Below the pieces are notes generated by a model, which was given only the letters and a program-made list of their open reading frames with translations, did no database searches and had not been told where the DNA came from. 64,000 nucleotides of DNA from Spirodela intermedia. Lineage: Eukaryota; Streptophyta; Magnoliopsida; Alismatales; Araceae. Each line of letters opens with the position of its first letter. The stretch's first letter is position 1. The position numbers and the translations under genes are program-made. Positions 11,532 to 23,400 of the stretch are shown here, piece after piece. The stretch is taken from NCBI GenBank assembly GCA_902729315.2, contig LR746264.1, positions 3,555,878 to 3,619,877 of the forward strand, given 5' to 3'.

Positions 11532-12428
11532 TGCACCCCTACCTCTTTTTATTAATAAAATACGAAAAAGTGTGCCCACTGATGAGCTGGAAAGTCCGAG
11601 CATTTTCTTTAATTATATATGTTTAGAGCTTTTATCGTTTTTTACCTTTTAATAGGTATATTTGCATCTTTACTCGAGATAGAATGCGAAGGATTCCTGT
11701 GTGAACGCGACAAAAATCCAAATAGCCTGCGTGGCCTCGGCGCGTGCCAGGCCCAGGCTTCCAGACCACGTGGCCTAGTGGACTCAATGAGCTACGTGCT
11801 GGCGTGGGGTGATGAGTGAGAAGGGAATCTTCCCGTGTTTATCCAACGTACAATGATCTTCTAGAAGGAATAGTAGTACAAGTAGCTATAAGTACATTAA
11901 TTACAACCATTTTTTCCTTTTTATATTTATAATAAAAAATTAAACGATTAATTTGTTTTTAAGAAAATGGAACTTGAGTGGGATGCCCCGCCCAGCTTAG
12001 TTAAGCTTAGAAAAAAGTTCAAAAAATATTATTTTTTATGTTACATTAAAATCCCTAATGCAGTTTTTTGGTTCTATATTAAACAATTAAAATGAAATAA
12101 AATTAAAAATATATAATTTAAAAAAAACGTTACTTGGATTGTTAATATTTTTTTTAAAAAAAATAAAATGGCTCGAGCCATGTAAGTAACCATCCCTCCC
12201 ATGGACAGGAGGTTTGCCAATTGCCAAATACCCTTTTCAAAAAGTGAATTTAGGAACAAAACACAGGTCATATGATCCGGACACGAGGTGTAATTTTATA
12301 CTTATTAAAGGATACTTAGACAATTATCCTATTTCCCGGAATCCTATTTTTTACGCAATAAATTAAATCGAAAGGAAGTTTGGCAGCTCAGCGATGGACC
12401 ATCTCGTATTCTTATAATAATCATAATG
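11532..12428. other. Central part of the divergent intergenic region
   Basis: AT-rich sequence between the two matching promoter blocks, with poly-A/T runs around 12050-12170. No coding frame or repeat family recognised. Confidence 0.6.
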
Positions 12429-12435
12429 CAACATG

Positions 12436-12520
12436 CTCTGGATGACCTCACTGATGACGTCTGCAAGCACGGTGCGTGCACTGGACACGTGCCCTCCATT
12501 ATTTCAGCTTCTCGCCGGAG
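12436..12520 (+). promoter_or_regulatory. Proximal promoter block of peroxiredoxin copy B (G-box, TGACGT)
   Basis: Contains GGATGACCTCA, TGACGT (12455-12460), CACGTG (12486-12491) and TATTTCAGCTTCTCGCC in the same order as copy A's promoter. The first 21 bases differ at only two or three positions between copies. Copy A carries about 35 extra bases between the G-box and the TTTCAGCTTCTCGCC element. A GA-repeat leader follows. Confidence 0.65.
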
Positions 12521-12537
12521 CTTCATATCATCGCCGC

Positions 12538-12539
<2 letters not shown>

Positions 12540-12571
<32 letters not shown>
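12540..12571 (+). repeat. (GA)n tract in the leader of peroxiredoxin copy B
   Basis: About 16 GA units ending 8 bases before the ATG. Copy A has a shorter, imperfect GA-rich leader in the same place. GA repeats in plant leaders can be bound by BASIC PENTACYSTEINE proteins; here that is only a possibility. Confidence 0.9.
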
Positions 12572-12575
<4 letters not shown>

Positions 12576-12578
12576 AAG

Positions 12579-13376
12579 ATGCCGGGGCTGACAATCGGAG
12601 ACACCATCCCCAACCTAGAGGTGGACACCACCCATGGCCGGGTGAAGCTCCACGACTTCGTCGGCGACAGCTGGGCCGTTATCTTCTCCCACCCAGGTAC
12701 CTCTCTCTCTCTCTCTCTCTCCGTCTTCCCTTTCTATTCTCTCTCCTTGCCGGCCGTCTATTTCTCCGTCTGACGGTGGGAACGGCGGCGGCGGTGCCGG
12801 AGCAGGGGACTTCACGCCGGTGTGCACGACGGAGCTGGGGAGGATGGCGCTTCAGGTAGGGGAGTTCGAGAAGAGGAGGGTGAAGCTTCTCGGGGTCTCC
12901 TGCGAGGACGTCAAGTCCCATCTCCTCTGGATCAAGGACATCGAGCACTACACGGTCAGCCCCCCCTCCTAATTAATTCCATACCCATATTTAAATTTAT
13001 TTGCAAATGTGTCTATTTTTATGGCTTACTAATTATTTTCGTTTTTTTGGATTGTTTTTTAATGGTGAAGCCGGGGTGCAAGGTGACGTATCCGATAGTG
13101 GCGGATCCGGACCGAGATGTGATCCGAGAGCTGAACATGGTGGATCCGGACAAGGTGGATGAGGAGGGCTTCGAGATCCCCAACCGGGCCCTCCACGTCA
13201 TCTCTCCGGACAAGAAGATCCAGCTCAGCATTGTCTACCCGGCGACCACCGGCCGGAATATGGACGAGGTGCTGCGGGTTGTGGACCTCCTCCAGGCCGC
13301 CGCCGCCGCCCGCCGCAAGGCCAAGGCGCCGCCGCCACCGCCGCTGTTTGCCAGGGCGGCGGCGAGCAAGCTTTGA
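12579..13376 (+). CDS. PER1: 1-Cys peroxiredoxin with replaced C-terminal arm (copy B)
   Basis: Exons 12579-12696, 12806-12954 and 13071-13376 give 190 residues. The active site is intact ([16 protein letters not shown]), as are [20 protein letters not shown], the conserved [12 protein letters not shown] block containing the conserved Arg, and [20 protein letters not shown]. After LLQAAAAA the family arm ([10 protein letters not shown] ... LPSKKGYLRFTK) is absent. In its place is a 25-30 residue Arg/Lys/Ala/Pro-rich tail ending RAAASKL. No other frame downstream to 13500 encodes the arm. In this family the arm packs across the dimer and helps shape the active site, so dimerisation or substrate range may be altered. 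The exon 2 donor is gtcagc, weaker than consensus. Intron positions match copy A. Confidence 0.82.
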
Positions 13377-14459
13377 CCGCCGCTGCGGCCGCCACCGGGA
13401 CGGTGCCAATCGAGAAGTTGGCCGTGAGTCTCGTCAATAAGACCGCTTGGAGCTGTGAGTGGTCCACGTATCCAAAGGTCCTCTGGTTGTTCTCTTAATC
13501 TCGAGTATAAGCAACTATATGACGTGTCGGCGGGCCGAGCCCGGTCGTTATTATTCGGGCCAGATCCGAAGAAAATGCCTCGGAGTTAGCTGAGGTAAAC
13601 CCATATGTGGTCCCGGGCTGTAGACAGAGAAAGAGGGAGAGGGAGCGGGGAAGAGAAAGGGAGAGAGAGAGAGAGTTTTACCATAAAAGGAAAAAAATTG
13701 GTGTATTTTTGTAGGGTATAGATATAGTCGAAATTATTGATGGTAAATAAAATATACATTTGTTCATCAATTATGGAAGTGTATGAGAGAGAGTTTTATG
13801 GCCAAAGGTTTAGATTAAAAAAGTAAAATAATTCAGTGCACTTTTGTGGTAAATATGTAAAGTGTAGAAGTAAATAAGAAAACATGGGTGACAAATTATT
13901 ACAAAATATTAGTATTTTTGCGAATTAAGATTTAATTAGGGATTCTGACATAATTTCCAAAGGTTTATATACATAAGTGAATTTTTCAGTCGTAAATGAA
14001 GAAAATGGGAACATAGAAGAAATCAGGAATATTATGAAAACGAAGATTTCATACGAAGATTAGGACATAATCGTAAGATGCCTTCAGCAAATGAGGGCAT
14101 GTAAATGAATATGTGTTCAAAAAAAAAAAAAAAAACCTGTGTGGATATGGTAAAAATATATTTTGCCTGTATAAAAGTAGTTACGTAAATAATATTACTT
14201 TAGGGGTATTCTGTGAATATTTACTATAATTTGAAAACTTCTTGGGCGGCAGTGGGGAGGCCATCTCGCCATCTTCGGAACGGGAAGCGCTCAAGGTCTC
14301 ACCGACCGCACAGCCGGCGACTGGAATGGGTTCAGATCTGAAGACAGATGCCGGTCCCGATACTTCTCCTGGTAGAAATTCATCTCTGATTCTCTAAATC
14401 TCAGAGTTTTCCGGAGGTTCTTCGTCGGAATCCGGCCCCATTTTAGCTCAGATTCAATC
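13377..14459. other. Spacer and kinesin promoter/leader
   Basis: GA-rich patches at 13627-13674, AT-rich sequence and a poly-A run at about 14118-14134. The last ~220 bases before 14460 are GC-richer and probably form the kinesin 5' untranslated region. No gene seen. Confidence 0.55.
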
Positions 14460-17400
14460 ATGGCTTCTCTTCGGGGGGCCGTCTGGAAGGCCCGGTCGCC
14501 GGAGGGGAACGAGAACGACTCTGATGGAGTGCCAGATGATTTCACTCTCCCACCTCCGAGGGAGCCCCTCCTCTCAATTCCTGACCCTTCCCAGAGCCCC
14601 AGGGGAGCTCCACCTGGTGAATTGGAAGTTCCCAAGGCTGATACCATACAGTTGCTGACCAAGTGGAACGGGGGGACCCCTAGGTCGGCGCAGAGCACTC
14701 CCACGAAGTCTACGCCCAGGCCTCACTGCGGAAACGGAGGTTTGTGTAGTGGCAATGGCGGTCGTTTCCCTCCGCATTCTGGAGCTAGGGAGAGGTGGGG
14801 CTCGTCCAAGGCCGCGAGGACGATGGTTGAGTTTAAAACTTGTCCATCAGCTGAGGTCCGGCACTTTGAGCTTGACGAGGATACGTCCTTCTGGAATGAT
14901 CACAATGTTCAGGTATCAGCTGCGTTCTTTCTCATGCGTAATACAACTACCAATTTTCTCTGTGGTTCTACGCTGTAGATGAATTAATGTTTAAATTTTT
15001 TACATGATCCAGGTTTTGATACGCATTCGACCCATCAACAGTACGGAGAGCGCATTGCAAGGTAATGGGAGATGCTTGACGCAGGAGAGCTCACATACCT
15101 TGAAATGGACAGGGCACCCTGAGACAAGATTTACCTTCGATCACGTGGCATGTGAAACCACATCACAGGTGAGATTCAGTGAAGGAAGTCTCTGTCTGCC
15201 GAAAGAACGTGACTCCCCAATTTCCTTGTCGATTTTTAAGTCCTCTAGCACACCTGAGTTGAGGAGTCTCGATGAACAGGAAACGCTTTTCAATGTCGTT
15301 GGCCTACCGATGGTGGAGAATTGCATGTCTGGTTATAACAGCTGCATGTTTGCCTACGGGCAGGTATCGGTTTCATCAGCCTTCGACTTTCTCTTAATTC
15401 TCATGGAAATAACCATTAACCATTATTTTGCAGACGGGTAGCGGCAAAACGTACACAATGCTGGGTGACAACCTCTGTGATGATCGCGGAATGACACCTC
15501 GAATTTTTGAGTACCTTTTTGCAAGGATAAAGGAGGTAAATTTCCGCTTGTCTGTTTTGCCACGACCGAGTACATTTCGATCCCCTAACCATTCCCCCTT
15601 TGTAATTAATTCATCAGGAAGAGGAAGAGCGGAAGAATGAGAAGCTAAAGTACGTCTGCAAGTGCTCATACCTAGAGATCTACAATGAGCAGATAACAGA
15701 TCTTCTGGATCCTTCATCAACTAATCTACAAGCAAGATCCTCCGACTTCGTAACCGTTCAATCTCTTTTATTTGCTTCGAGGATCTCTGATTGAGGTTGG
15801 TTTCATGTTTCAGTTGAGAGAGGATATGAAGAAAGGTGTATATGTAGAAAATCTCAAGGAACATGATGTTAGTACTGTGAAAGACGTAATTGAGCTTCTG
15901 TTACAGGTGATAGTGAGAAACTAATTACCTCTTTGTAATGAGAAGCTAATATCATGGAATTCTTCCAGTTACTCACTGTACCTGCATACATTCAGGGTAC
16001 AGCAAATCGAAAAATGGCTGCCACAAGTATGAACAGTGAAAGCAGTCGCTCTCACAGTGTTTTCACCTGCAGCATTGAGAGTCAATGGGAGAAAGATTCT
16101 ATGGTGCATATTCGGTTTGGAAGGTTGAACTTAGTGGATCTTGCTGGCTCAGAGAGGTAAATGAATGCACGATTCTTAAATCAGAACCTCAAAAAGTCGT
16201 GATTTTCTTTTAAAGTAGGCTCAATTTTATCTTCTGAACCAGGCAGAAAAGCTCTGGGGCTGAGGGAGAGCGCTTGAAGGAAGCTGCAAACATCAATAGA
16301 TCTTTATCTACACTGGGGTAACTTTATCAAATTTCTAGATTTGTAGAATCAAAATCTTGGTGACAATTGTGATAGTTTCCTATTTTTATGACCCAATGAC
16401 CTTATTACTGGTGCAATGTACATACACGTTCAAGAATCAATTATTAACAGTTGAGGAAACTCCTCTTAATATCTTTCTACTTAAAAACAGCTACCCTTAG
16501 ATTATCCTGTTTTTTTAAGAATGCGCTGAGCAGAGGTGTTGTTATTGGGTTTGTACGCTTTAAACTGGGCGCCTACTGAAAGTTAAATGGCGTAGGCAAG
16601 AAGAAATCGAGAAGAAACTTCGATTTTAACTGAAAAGTTGAAAGTGCACTATAAATACATATTTCTCAAAGGACTCTTACTGTAGAAAATGATTCACATT
16701 GGGCCACAGAAGAAACAAAATTTGTGTACTTCATTTTCTCACATGTGCTCATCTTTAATTCAGGCTGGTAATCATGACTTTAGTTGACATAGCAAATGGA
16801 AAACAACGACATGTTCCCTACAGAGATTCTCGATTGACATTTCTTCTTCAGGTGACAATATCAAATTATTAACTGTAAATTCTTTTTATGAATCCATGCC
16901 ATCGATGCTTTACAAACTTATTGCTGTTTCAGGATTCTTTGGGAGGGAATTCTAAAACGACAATTATTGCAAATGTTAGTCCATCTATCTGGTATAAACT
17001 ATCCTTTCTTTTCCTTTTTTTTGGGTCCACTTCTAGGTCTGATATTCCGTGATTTGATCACATCCTTATTGTGCCGGGTGCTTCTGTGCAGCTCTATGAA
17101 TGAGACGCTAAGCACTCTCAAGTTTGCTCAGCGAGCCAAGCTCATACAAAACAATGTACATGTTTGAAGAATTTTACTTAAATTACCTTTGGTGATGCAA
17201 TCAATTGTCATGGACCTTTGCTATCCTATTCATTTTTTCTGATTCTTTTTTATTAACTTCCTAGGCTAAGGTGAATGAAGATGCTTCCGGTGATGTAATG
17301 GCTTTGCAGAGAGAGATTCAGAGATTAAGGGTAGGATTTTTATTTCCTCTTCTTTTGTTTGGTTTTGTCATATTTTTGATATAATTATTCAACTTCTGAT

Positions 17401-20400
17401 CATACAGGATCAGCTGAACATTGTCATCGAACATCAAAATATTCCTAGGCTTCCATTTGGACAAGCCATGATAAATGAGCTAACTAATGCGGTCAAGAAT
17501 CGTGATACGAGTGATTTTTCAGGAGATTCCATGACTTCAGTAGAAAACTGCCCTCCCCCAGACCACAATGTATCTTCGCAGCTGCATTGAACGAATAATT
17601 AATCTTATTAGATAGAATGCTGGCTTAGGTTATTTAATATAGTTTTGGTCTACAGATCGAATTCCTCAAAGCAGCATTGGCTGATTCCATGAGGAGAGAG
17701 AAAACGGCTGAGGATAGAGCAAAGAGCCTTGAAGCTGAAAGTGAACACATGAAACTAGTGGTAATATTTTTGGTGAATTTTATTATCTTGTCGTTGGAAA
17801 GTATTTCGACAAAGTATGATGACTGTGCATATTTGAAACTCATAAGAAATTACAAGTCAACTGTTCTTTATAACCTTATGACGTTTTCTATACATTTTGG
17901 GTGATTGGGTTTCTATACATCAACGGGAAAATTAACATGTGAATGGAGGTTACTGGTAGATAAGTCTCAGCAAGGGCTTGACTTTAGGACGAGACAAATT
18001 CAGAGGCACATGGTGTTGTAATCATCTGTTTCTCTCATTTCTTTGTTTCTAGGTCCAGAAAATGGAGGCAGATATTCAGCTAACGAAATTGACGCTTCAT
18101 CTTCGTGATGAGGCAATTCAAAGGCTAGAATCGCTGACATATGGGTGCTTGTCTTGTGATGGGTACCACATGGAGAAGAATAATGCATCGATTGAACAGA
18201 TCCAATTGTTGCAAGAGAAGACGAATAGGAATCCAGAATTGACTCGATTAGGACAGGAGAATGCAGAGCTTTTCGAGCAGTTTAGAATGTAAGTCTTTCT
18301 ATTATTGAATTTTTCTCCCAAAAAGAATATCCTATGTTGACATTTCATGGATTTCATTTTGGTTTTATGATCAGACTTGTTCAATCATATTTCTGTGCGC
18401 GAAATGCACTATACAAATATTCTAGTGTGATTTGTAGCTTATATCATTCAAGACCATCAGCGCATACATTTCTGCGCAAGCTGAGGGACAATAGTTCTCT
18501 GCTCACCGGGGAAGCAATTGCTAGTAAGCCGAGGAGAGATATACATGCGGGAAACCATGCAACTTCTGCTCTCGAAAAATTGGGGCATTTGTGGCTAAGT
18601 TTTAGTTTTATTACAGATGAGATAAGCAAGTGATGCAGGATTTGATGCTCTAATTCTAGCTAAACTTTATGTTCAGATAATTAAAAAAGGTGTCAAATTT
18701 TCCCAGAATTCTAGCCCTGCTGCTCAGAGGAAGATTCGCTAGAGCATAGGGTATATCGATCTAATTATTTAATCAATCATTGTTTCCTGACTGCCAAATC
18801 AATGACTAAGCTCCTGTTCTTAATCTTGCTGTACTGGTTTTGTAAAAAAATGGTTCACGATTTGATGGAATTAACTGTAGGCTGAAAATTTGACAAGTTT
18901 ATTCTTGAAATTGTCAGTTCAGGCCAAAGAAATCAGCAAATTACTTGGTTAATCTTATAACTGATCCTCAAACACAATGAATTGACGGGAATGAGGAACT
19001 CGAAATCTCTAACCTTCGCAAGTAAATTACACATCTTTTCAGTCAATCATTTGAAGAATTTGAACAGAGATATTCTCCTTTAGATTGCATTCATTTTTCT
19101 ATTCTCAAAACCTTAAGCTGGGTAAATCCTTCATACCAATACTAACATATTCATGTCCACTGTCTACAGGAAAGTTAATGAGTTGAATGATCAACTTGAA
19201 CCTCTGTCGTCAACTCGACAGTCCATGGATCAAGATGTGAGTGATTTTTCACCCACTTGGGTCTTGTCACAATTATGCCTACAAGCACTGTATTGACTTC
19301 TGCTTCTGCTTCAGGTTACGAATGATTTGTGCAGGGAGAGCCGAAGGAGAGCAGAAACAGGACCTTTACCTGTGAGAATATACGTTTAGCTGACTCATTC
19401 CCACTGTCTCTTTGATATTTTATGCCAGACGCAAAACACTTGCTTCTGAGACCGAGTTTCTTTCTTCTTCATCAGCCTGTCTTTTTGCCTCAATCATCAT
19501 ATGAGATCATAGTTCTGATTATTAGATCATATCTGATTAAATACCAATTCTGCAGGATGAGGTGAACGTGGCTGTCAATAGTGTTGGGGATGGGATGGCG
19601 TCCTTCATGAGGATGGATAAAATTATCAATCATCGATACAAAGATGATGTTCCACAGTCTGGGAGCACGACGATGTCATTGATACATGCAAAATTAGAAA
19701 ATGTTCAAAGGGAACTGATGGAGGCCAGGAGATTGAATACACAACTTCAGAGAGAGAATTCTTCAGAATCATGCCAATCTTATGAAATGGAACGAATTGG
19801 AGAACAAATTGAGGTGGAGATAGCGATAATGATTTCAAACCTGCATAAAGAACTAGCTGTGCTCCAGAAAGAAGTTTCTTCACAACAAGCTACTGATTTT
19901 TTGGATGAAAATCCTTTAACAATCTTGACAAGGGAAAACCAGGAACTTAAGGAAAGGTCATGCAAGGCTACTAATGCAATTGCTGAACTGAAGGATATTA
20001 TTGATACAAAAGATGCACGCATTAATGTAATGGCCGAAGAATGGGAGAAGGCAGTCATTGATCTAACTAGCTTCCTTTTAGATGGTTGCCAGTCACTTGA
20101 AGATGCTTCTGGTCAGATTAATAGTATACTTGATTCGTTTCCCCACAGTAAAACATGGATCAGTGATCATGTTGAACGAGCTATGAAAATCTTCATAGAA
20201 AAGGAAAGGTTAATAGTGGACCTGAAGAAAAATTTAGAGGAGGCACAAAAGATGAGTTTAGAGATGACTTCTAAATTGAATGCCCTAAGAGGGGCAATGC
20301 TGGCCATGACCGAAGTCCATGAATTCGAGCATAATGAAACAACCAAGGAAGTACTCTACTTGCAGGCAATATTGAATGAGAAAATGCTCAAGATCCACGA

Positions 20401-23400
20401 ATTACAGGATAATGTAGAGTATGCTGATGACCATATTATCAAAGAAGGAAAACAAGATGATGCTGCTTTTATGGGAATAGAAAAGTCGAATGAAATGGTG
20501 AATACAAAGCATGCAAGGGTGAATAAGCTGCTGGTTAATGGAGCTGAGATGGACTTCCCCCAATATCAGCCAAGCCAAGGAAAAGATTGTGATCCTGTAA
20601 GTACTAAATTCCAAACCTCTTTTGGGCATAATGAGAAGAAACAAACAGAAGATTTAGCTTCTGGGTCGAAACTGTTGCTTTCCATGGAGAGTAATGGGTT
20701 TGTTGCTGAAGAATCACAGTTTGATGCGAATGTTTCATTGCTAAAAGAAATTCAGGCTCAAGTTGAAACATCAATGCTGCAGACTTTAGATTCTGACAGC
20801 GAATTATTCACTTTGTTTCGAGATACTCAGAGTTACCTTTCCTCCTTAATGTCGGACATCAATGACACTTACTCTGAGGCCAAATATTTTTTCCAACAAT
20901 CGATTGCAGAGTTGCTTCACACAAAAAAGCACATAATACAGTTGAGTATGCATAACCCTGTATGTATTGTTGGAACTTCAGTACTTGAAGATAAGCGTAG
21001 GAGCCAGAGTGGTCCGTATTCAACGATTCAGCTTATCAAAAATAACCTTTCCGATGCTAATGGAAAGTTAAGAACCCTCAAGGTAGACGTTCTGGATCTG
21101 TTAAGTATGTGTAGGAATACTACAGAATATGAAAACTTAACCAAAAAAGGTTCAACCATTGTTCTGAGGGATGAAGAAAATTTGATGCTGAATGAGGCAG
21201 ATATACTACATCTAAGGGAGGAACTGGAGCTTTCTTTTGACAGTATAATAAAAATACACAATCAATTTAGTAACCTTCTTGATGACACAAAGGATACTAA
21301 GAATTCTTCCAAGACACAATTTTCAGATGAATTTATTCATGTTGGCGCTGGTGATCCATCTCTAAATTTATTCAATCAGATGAATACAGAGATCTCTTGT
21401 CACAAGCTTCAAATTTTGGAGCGACAGATTGAGAAAATGGATGCAAGCTACTCAAGAACCAGTGAGGTAAGCTTTGTACTTTTATTTGAACGTTAAACAT
21501 GTTTCTATGGCATTTTTATCAACCAAAATTGGCAACTAGGATGAGCGATAATCTTGTTTCTAACATCTTTGACTCTTTGGATAGATACTGGACAAAGAGG
21601 TCAATGATGGTCGGGAGTTTGAAGACGAGCAAACAGAGCAAACTGCAAGCTTATTAGGAAAATTTGAGGAAGCACATGAAACGATGAAAGAGGCTGATCT
21701 TATGCTGAAAAAGCTATTAGCAGCAAATGAAAATGCGTGCCTTGAGGCAGACAGATGGAAGCAAACAAGTGAAAAGATGCAGATAGAAAGAGACTCATTG
21801 GCTACAGAAGTGGAACGAATGAGAGAAATTATTGTCGCTGATGTGGAACAGGAAAAATTCCTAAGAGACCAGATTAACGCTGCTATCATAGAAATGCCAA
21901 TTCTAATGGCTGCATTTCAAGAAAATTTTCAAACGATAGAGGATTATACAATCTCAGAACTGAATGAAATGCATTCCACTGTTTTGTCATCTCTGAAGGA
22001 AATGCAGGAGTGCATAGAGACCTCGAAAGCATGGCTTAAATCCCTTTCTTCTGAGATAATACGTAAAGCTTTACCATTATCTTTCCCTAATTTGCAACAC
22101 CAAGGGTCCTTGGACGAAGTTGCTAGCCTTGAACTAGTCCACAATCTTGATGATTCTTCCCGTGGAGATTCCAGGACTGTACCCAGAGATAGAGGAAATG
22201 GCTCCCTGCATGTCAGGAATGGCTTAGGATCTATGAAGGAAGACGTGGAAGGAATTGAGCAACATGAAAAAGGGGCATTGTCTGGTTTAGGTGTACCCCA
22301 GGAGTTGCTGAACTTTTCCCCGGAATCTCATGCTGACTTTTTTATTAATGCAGATTCCACATGCTGCGAGAGTCCAATTGCTCTTAATGCCCTAAAATGT
22401 CCTCTACTTGCACAGCTAGAGACGGAAAAAACAGACATAATTGGTGATCTGAAATTTTCTGAGGGGCACATTGTAGATCTAATTGAAGAAAATGATAGTG
22501 TAACTCATACTTTGTCACTTTCGCAAGAACCAGATCAGAACGATGTACTCTTCAGAAATGAACCCTATGGGCATGGACTAGGTTCTGTTGCTCTAGAGAA
22601 CGTCATCAAAGATAGTATGAAAGAGTCAACTGGTTCTCTGGGACAGGCTCAGTATGAGCTAGCTATCAAGATTGCTGAAGTTGATGCAATGCTTTGCCGC
22701 AAGAGAGAAATTTTATCTCCGGTGACAGATACCAAAGCTGCACTTGCTAGCTCAAGATCAAAACCTATGGAAAGCAAAGATCTATCGACTGCATTCTTAA
22801 AAGAAAAGAGCAACCTAAATGGCCAGTTGGAGAAGATGGATGCTGAAAGGCGGTTGAAAGACCAAGAAAGGATCATTGAAAGCTTGGAGAAAGAAATATG
22901 CCGGGTGAATGCCTCACTAGAAAAGAGAGGATTTTTTTCAGTACAAGAAATTTTGCAGGAACTGAGATTGGTCTGTGATGAGAGGGATCGGCTCCAGGAT
23001 GATATTCTTCACCTGACTGAAAAGCTCGAGATGGCACGTGCCATGGCTGATGAAAATGAAGCAGTTGCAGTTGAAGCTCGTCAAGTATGTACCCAAACTG
23101 GCGACCAGCTTTTCTTCCATTTGAAATGGGGTGGTTTTGACATGCCTGAACCAAATCTTGCGTTCTTTCAGGGTGCGGAGGCAAGTAGAATCTATGCTGA
23201 AGAGAAGGAAGAGGAGGTCAGAGTCCTTGAAAGCTCAGTTGCAGAGCTCGAGGGAACCATAGATGCGCTAGAGAAAAAGGTAACTCCTGGAATTTCCTGT
23301 GCATCATTCTTCTCCATTGATTGACGTGCATGTGATCAATTCCCTTTTCTGGATATGACCATTTTCTGAATTCAGGTGTTCGACATGGCGGAAGAGGTAG

